From assembly GCA_025454095.1 (NCBI GenBank), contig JALOPC010000047.1, forward strand, positions 1 to 8,631: a stretch of DNA of 8,631 bases. Reading direction: 5' to 3'. Each line of letters begins with the position of its first letter. The stretch's first letter is position 1. Under the pieces are notes generated by a model. It was not told the origin of the DNA. It made no database searches and saw only the letters and a program-made list of their open reading frames with translations. The DNA comes from Syntrophales bacterium. Lineage in GTDB: Bacteria; Desulfobacterota; Syntrophia; Syntrophales; UBA2192. Made by a program: the position numbers and the translations under genes. Positions 5,245 to 8,631 of this stretch are shown one piece after another.

Positions 5245-6411
5245 TTACGGCTTTTCTTCCAGCAGGCCGATCAGCCTGAAGACCTTCTCGAACCGCATCT
5301 CCCAGGTGTGCTCGGAGCGGGCGCGTTCGAAGCCCGCCCTCCGGATCCGCTCGGCCTCGTCGGGGTGTGCCAGGAGCCGGCGGATTTTCTCCACCAGATC
5401 GTCGAAATCCCCGTAGGTGACCACCTCCTCGCCGGGCCGGAAGAACCTCTCGAGCTCCGGGCAGGTTTCGGTCACGTAGAGACCGCCGCTCATGGGGATC
5501 TCGAAATCCCTTCCCTTCAGGCAGTAGGTGTCGTCGTGTCCCGCCACGCCCCCGAATCCCAGGTTGATCCGGCTCCGCGAGTACATCTTCACCATCTCGT
5601 CCGTCGCGAGTGGCCCGTTGGGCCAGCCGAACCCGAAGGCCTCGGCGCGGATGCCGGCCTGCCTCAGTCGCTCGATGACGGCGGGGCGGTTCCCGTAGCA
5701 CTGGCCCACGAAGGACACGTCGATTGCCCGTTCCACGTCGAAAGGCCTGTGCACGGCGGGGTTGGCCCCTTCCGGCAGGTACAGGGGGATCGCCCCTTCG
5801 ACGCAGTACTTCTTCAGGGCGTCCTCGGTGCTCGTCCAGCACAGGTCGACGTGCCGGCAGATGTCCCTCATCCCGAAGGCGTGCCCCCCGCGGAGCTTGC
5901 CCACGAAATGTTCCTTGTCGTTGAGGGCGAGGTTCACAATGGGGACGCCGTGCGACCGCATCGCCTCCACCGTCCGGGGGTAGACCAGCTCCCCCGAGAG
6001 ATAGGTGAAGAGAAGGTCCGGCCTCTCGTCCCGGCACCAGCGGTCGACGAGATCGACGAGGGCCCGGTTCATCCGGGGCTTGATCGCGCGGCTCCAGTCC
6101 TTGCGGCTGTGGTCGAACTCCCCGTACCAATCGTAGAGCCGCACCGGCCCGAAGCGTTCGAGGGACGGCTTCAGCGCATCCGTCTCCCAGTTGTAGTTGT
6201 GCCAGACGGCCAGCGTCCGGATCGTCCCCTTCGGCTTCGGCCGGATCGCGGGAAAGCGCCGATGCAGGGCATCCCGGATCTCCGCCTCGACGGGCACGCG
6301 CAGGCCGCGGTCCCGGAAGGCCGCCTCGTAGAAAGCCCGCTCCGTCTCGAGCCTGCGGCGGTTCCGCCAGGCCCGGAGGCGCTTGCGGGCGCTCTGCAGG
6401 GGGCCGCTCAT
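5245..6411 (-). CDS. CgeB-like glycosyltransferase
   Basis: The product has 388 residues and is probably a cytoplasmic GT-B-fold sugar transferase of the CgeB/YkvP type. The N-terminal half has Rossmann-like strands (TIRTLAVWHNYNW at 63-75, PDLLFTYLSGELV at 131-143). The C-terminal half begins near DVSFVGQCYGNR (231-242) and carries the family pattern KGRDFEIPMSGGLYVTE (299-315), PELERFFRPGEEVVTYGDFDDL and the terminal HTWEMR (368-373). Glu304 in RDFEIP is the likely counterpart of the conserved sugar-nucleotide-binding Glu. No membrane segment is seen; the N-terminus (residues 8-23) is strongly basic. The ATG at 6409-6411 overlaps the upstream stop as ATGA, with GGAAGGG just before it. A GTG six codons earlier has no ribosome site. 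This is the last gene of the cassette, ending about 17 bases from the terminator palindrome. Donor and acceptor are unknown. Confidence 0.8.
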   Translation of the reverse strand: MSGPLQSARKRLRAWRNRRRLETERAFYEAAFRDRGLRVPVEAEIRDALHRRFPAIRPKPKGTIRTLAVWHNYNWETDALKPSLERFGPVRLYDWYGEFDHSRKDWSRAIKPRMNRALVDLVDRWCRDERPDLLFTYLSGELVYPRTVEAMRSHGVPIVNLALNDKEHFVGKLRGGHAFGMRDICRHVDLCWTSTEDALKKYCVEGAIPLYLPEGANPAVHRPFDVERAIDVSFVGQCYGNRPAVIERLRQAGIRAEAFGFGWPNGPLATDEMVKMYSRSRINLGFGGVAGHDDTYCLKGRDFEIPMSGGLYVTETCPELERFFRPGEEVVTYGDFDDLVEKIRRLLAHPDEAERIRRAGFERARSEHTWEMRFEKVFRLIGLLEEKP

Positions 6412-7340
6412 GCCCCGCCACCCTTCCACAGCGTGTAGAGCCGGGGACCACCGGATTTGTCCACGCGGCCGTTCATCATGTTCATGACGTGCCCGGCGTC
6501 GACGGCGACCGTGGAGAACCGCTCGGCGATGTCGACGCAGACCTGCAGCGCCCCGACGCCCGCGCCGACGATGCAGAAGTCGACCCCCGGCGGGACGGCC
6601 GCGAGCACGCCCTCCCGCATCGAGTCCCAGCGGGTGGCCACGTACTCGGCCGCAATCGGGGCGTGGGCGATCCGGGGCTCGCTCGAGAACTGCCGGAACC
6701 AGGACCGGCAGGCGTTCTCGTCGAAATCCGAGTTGACGACGCAGACCGTCTTCCCGTCCAGGAGCCTGGCAAAGCGCCCGGTCACCAGGTAGGCGTACAC
6801 GGCGTAGAAGGGGATGTAGTTGTCGCCCGTCAGCTCGATGTCGTTAGCGGCCAGAAAATCGAGGAACCCGATCGCCGAGTCGTCGTGTTTCGACTTGCGC
6901 AGGAAGGAAAAGAGGCCCCGCTCTTTTTTCCGCGTGTTGCCCGGGAAAACGAGGGGTGCGATGCGGCCCCGGCGGGCGAGTGCCCGCATGGCCTCGATGT
7001 GCGCCGGCATGGCTTGCCGGATCGCGGCCGCGTTCTCCGCCTGCCGGTACAGGCCGTTGCAGTCCAGGGAATGCCGGTAGAAGGCGTACTCCCCGTCGGC
7101 AAACCGCACGATGGGCATGGCGGCCTTTTCGGCCATGGCCGTGCGAACCGTGTCGTGCAGGCTCTCCAGGTATTGGCCCCCCGAGGGGACATCCCGGTGG
7201 AACAGGCAGGTCTCCTGCTCCACCATTTCGGGTACGTTGAGTTTGAACACCGGTTCGTTGTCGATGCCGGCGATGTCGAGCCGGCGGAATCGGAACGTGC
7301 CGCCCGCAATCAGTCGGTCAAGATAGGGTTCAGGTTTCAC
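6408..7340 (-). CDS. Putative GT-D-like glycosyltransferase (DUF1792-like)
   Basis: A 310-residue soluble protein. MPIVRFADGEYAFYRH (75-90) resembles the RFGDGE signature of GT-D glycosyltransferases, in which the acidic pair binds the metal and sugar nucleotide; here Asp82 and Glu84 would do this. A glycine-rich DFCIVGAGVGALQVCVDIAE (254-273), followed by STVAVDAGHV (276-285), resembles the end of that fold. GKTVCVVNSDFDENAC (196-211) is a further Rossmann-like segment. The first 70 residues and the basic stretch at 136-151 are not familiar. The start is GTG, 6 bases after the methyltransferase stop, with GAGG overlapping that stop. Its place between a methyltransferase and a CgeB-like transferase supports a glycan role. 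The family call rests on a short motif and fold pattern, so a related nucleotide-binding enzyme remains possible. Confidence 0.6.
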   Translation of the reverse strand: MKPEPYLDRLIAGGTFRFRRLDIAGIDNEPVFKLNVPEMVEQETCLFHRDVPSGGQYLESLHDTVRTAMAEKAAMPIVRFADGEYAFYRHSLDCNGLYRQAENAAAIRQAMPAHIEAMRALARRGRIAPLVFPGNTRKKERGLFSFLRKSKHDDSAIGFLDFLAANDIELTGDNYIPFYAVYAYLVTGRFARLLDGKTVCVVNSDFDENACRSWFRQFSSEPRIAHAPIAAEYVATRWDSMREGVLAAVPPGVDFCIVGAGVGALQVCVDIAERFSTVAVDAGHVMNMMNGRVDKSGGPRLYTLWKGGGA

Positions 7341-7346
7341 GGGACC

Positions 7347-8177
7347 TCATGTCGGATTTTTTCTTGCCACCACAGCATAGCTCGTCCCCGAGTACGCCTT
7401 CGCGACGAGCCGCGCGAACAGGCCGATTCCCGGGATGCTGCGGAGCCGCTCCTTGATCACTTCGGAGTGGTAGTCCTTCCTGGCGATGACGTCGAAGCCG
7501 TGCTGCGAAAGCAGCAGGGCGAGGGTTGCCGGCGTGAAATGGTGGAAATGGTACGGGAGCTGCCACCCCACCCAGTCCAGCCAGGTCTTCTGCGCATCCG
7601 TCCCCTCGTAGTTCGGCACGTCGATGACGAGCAGGCCGTCGGGCTTGAGCCACCGGGAGACCTTCTCGATGTAGCGCCGCGGGTCGTCCGTGTGCTCCAG
7701 GAAGTGCCACATGGTGGCCACGTCCACGGTGCGCTCCGGCACGTCGACGGCGTCGATGTGCCCGGTCCGCATGGGGATCCCCAGGGTGTCCCGGACGTAG
7801 GAAGCGGCGTGGTCGGAGATGTCCACCCCCGTCACGTCGTAACCCGCCTCCCGGGCGGCATACAGAAAATACCCCATGCCGCAGCCGACATCGACGACGA
7901 GCCCCCGCTTCTTGAAACGCCGATAGAACCGGATCCGGTGGTCCTCCTGGGAGATGCGCCGCCGCATCTCCGGCGACCCGGGCCGCAGGCCCTCGCGGTA
8001 CTGGCTGTCGAAGTATTCCTTTTCGTAGAGCCGCCCCAGCTCCTCGCGGTCGGGCCGGGGGTCCAGGACGCCGAGCCCGCAGCCCGCGCACCGGTGCACG
8101 GTCCAGCCGTCCCGCTCGATCAGGGGCGACCGGTCGGTGGAGCCGCAGAGGATGCAGGCTGCCGGGGCCCGTTCCAC
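7347..8177 (-). CDS. SAM-dependent methyltransferase with N-terminal zinc ribbon
   Basis: A class I methyltransferase of 276 residues. Four cysteines (Cys8, Cys11, Cys30, Cys33) form an N-terminal zinc ribbon, as in many sugar and polysaccharide methyltransferases. SAM motif I is VVDVGCGMGYFL (94-105), Asp119 in GVDIS should bind the ribose, and WHFLEHTDDP (157-166) and KPDGLLVIDVPN (178-189) are the later core motifs. HFHHFTP at 210-216 is typical of this group. The GTG start directly follows the upstream stop (TGAGTG) with GGGAGGGG about 6 bases before it, which suggests coupled translation. It probably methylates a sugar or terminal residue of the glycan made by the neighbouring transferases; the acceptor is inferred from context only. 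Confidence 0.85.
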   Translation of the reverse strand: MERAPAACILCGSTDRSPLIERDGWTVHRCAGCGLGVLDPRPDREELGRLYEKEYFDSQYREGLRPGSPEMRRRISQEDHRIRFYRRFKKRGLVVDVGCGMGYFLYAAREAGYDVTGVDISDHAASYVRDTLGIPMRTGHIDAVDVPERTVDVATMWHFLEHTDDPRRYIEKVSRWLKPDGLLVIDVPNYEGTDAQKTWLDWVGWQLPYHFHHFTPATLALLLSQHGFDVIARKDYHSEVIKERLRSIPGIGLFARLVAKAYSGTSYAVVARKNPT

Positions 8178-8631
8178 TCAGGCCCCTCCCGCCGTGCCGG
8201 ATGTTTCGATCGTCTCGAGGGTCTCGAGGATCGCCCGGTACTTCACGAGCTTTTCCCTCGCCGCGCCGCCGTCGCGCAGGAAGGGAAGGGTAAGCGGGAT
8301 CGTCAGGACCCGCCACCGGGCCTTGAGACGGTCTTCCCGGGCGATCCGGCGGACCGTCTCCGGCCGGTAGTGCTTGCGGCAGAAGAGGTACTCGGCCCGC
8401 GCCTTCCGCCCCCACTTGTCGGCCGCCGCCGCGCCCGTCTCGCTGTGGCCCCCGATGTGTCTCACCACGGCCTCACCGATATACCTGATCTCGTAGCCCT
8501 TCAGCCGAATTTGGAGGCACAGCTCCTGGTCTTCGCCGTAGAGGAAGTAGTCCTCGTCGAAGCCCCCGATCTCGCGGACAAGCTCCGCCCGCGCGATCAT
8601 GCTCGCGCCGAGCACGCAGGCGATCGAGCCC
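8178..8631 (-). CDS. Family 2 glycosyltransferase, C-terminal part (5' end outside the window)
   Basis: The last 150 residues of a GT-A-fold transferase enter at the right edge in open frame (first residues GSIACVLGAS). GGFDEDYFLYGEDQELCLQI is the classical second half of rhamnosyltransferase-like GT2 proteins: the ED pair supplies the catalytic base region. It is followed by the acceptor-side RYIGEAVVRHIGGHS. The remaining basic, helical tail (from about residue 66 of the visible part) has one weakly hydrophobic stretch, VLTIPLTLPFL, too short to be sure of a membrane anchor. The DXD part is outside the window. Any apparent start near 8615 is an internal Val codon, not the true start. It is the most upstream visible gene of the four-gene cassette; the operon promoter is not in view. 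Confidence 0.88.
   Translation of the reverse strand, partial: GSIACVLGASMIARAELVREIGGFDEDYFLYGEDQELCLQIRLKGYEIRYIGEAVVRHIGGHSETGAAAADKWGRKARAEYLFCRKHYRPETVRRIAREDRLKARWRVLTIPLTLPFLRDGGAAREKLVKYRAILETLETIETSGTAGGA

Noticed and set aside
5239..6438. Open frame of 399 codons on the plus strand opposite the CgeB-like gene
   Set aside because: Codon-aligned antisense shadow; the minus strand has clear family motifs and an ATGA junction.
7330..8415. Open frame of 361 codons overlapping the methyltransferase and family 2 transferase
   Set aside because: Arg/Ala/Pro-rich out-of-frame translation; both real genes have strong motifs and linked junctions.

Overview
GC-rich bacterial chromosome window holding eight protein genes, two of them cut by the window edges. 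No RNA gene, CRISPR array, insertion sequence or phage gene is visible. A CoA-ligase/two-thiolase cluster, a FolD gene and a glycan-modification cassette together fit an anaerobic, GC-rich Deltaproteobacterium (Desulfobacterota, syntroph-like). That placement is inferred from gene content and style; there is no phylogenetic marker here.

Left block (1-4016, minus strand). Transcription runs from an AMP-forming acyl-CoA ligase (2562-4016) to a divergent thiolase with an N-terminal extension (1014-2375), then to a second, more canonical thiolase that leaves the window (1-872). The set suits activation of a carboxylic acid to its CoA thioester followed by thiolytic cleavage of 3-oxoacyl-CoA, or the reverse condensation. 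The ligase ends just before the usual C-terminal catalytic-lysine motif and has Leu in place of the second Lys of its phosphate-loop signature. The first thiolase alters three conserved active-site segments. The second carries an insertion of about 35 residues. A strong stem-loop directly follows the ligase stop codon, and the gaps between genes are 186 and 141 bases, so the three genes may not be expressed as one simple unit.

Centre (4017-5230). A 300-base divergent region holds a candidate minus-strand promoter for the ligase, a candidate plus-strand promoter for folD, and several short repeats. folD (4317-5162, plus) encodes the bifunctional methylene-tetrahydrofolate dehydrogenase/cyclohydrolase. 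A long palindrome at 5179-5227 follows it and should act as a bidirectional terminator against the convergent cassette on its right.

Right block (5245-8631, minus strand). Four tightly packed genes read leftward: a family 2 glycosyltransferase (C-terminal part only), a zinc-ribbon SAM methyltransferase, a GT-D-like protein with an RFADGE motif, and a CgeB-like glycosyltransferase. Their junctions are TGA-GTG abutment, a 6-base gap, and an ATGA overlap, so they are almost certainly one translationally linked operon. They probably build or decorate a surface glycan or glycosylated protein; the acceptor cannot be told from this window.

Most long open frames opposite these genes are codon-aligned antisense shadows, expected in a GC-rich genome where TTA, CTA and TCA codons are rare. 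I found no clear evidence of a wholly new system. The best leads are the ligase with altered motifs, the two unusual thiolases, and the glycosylation cassette.
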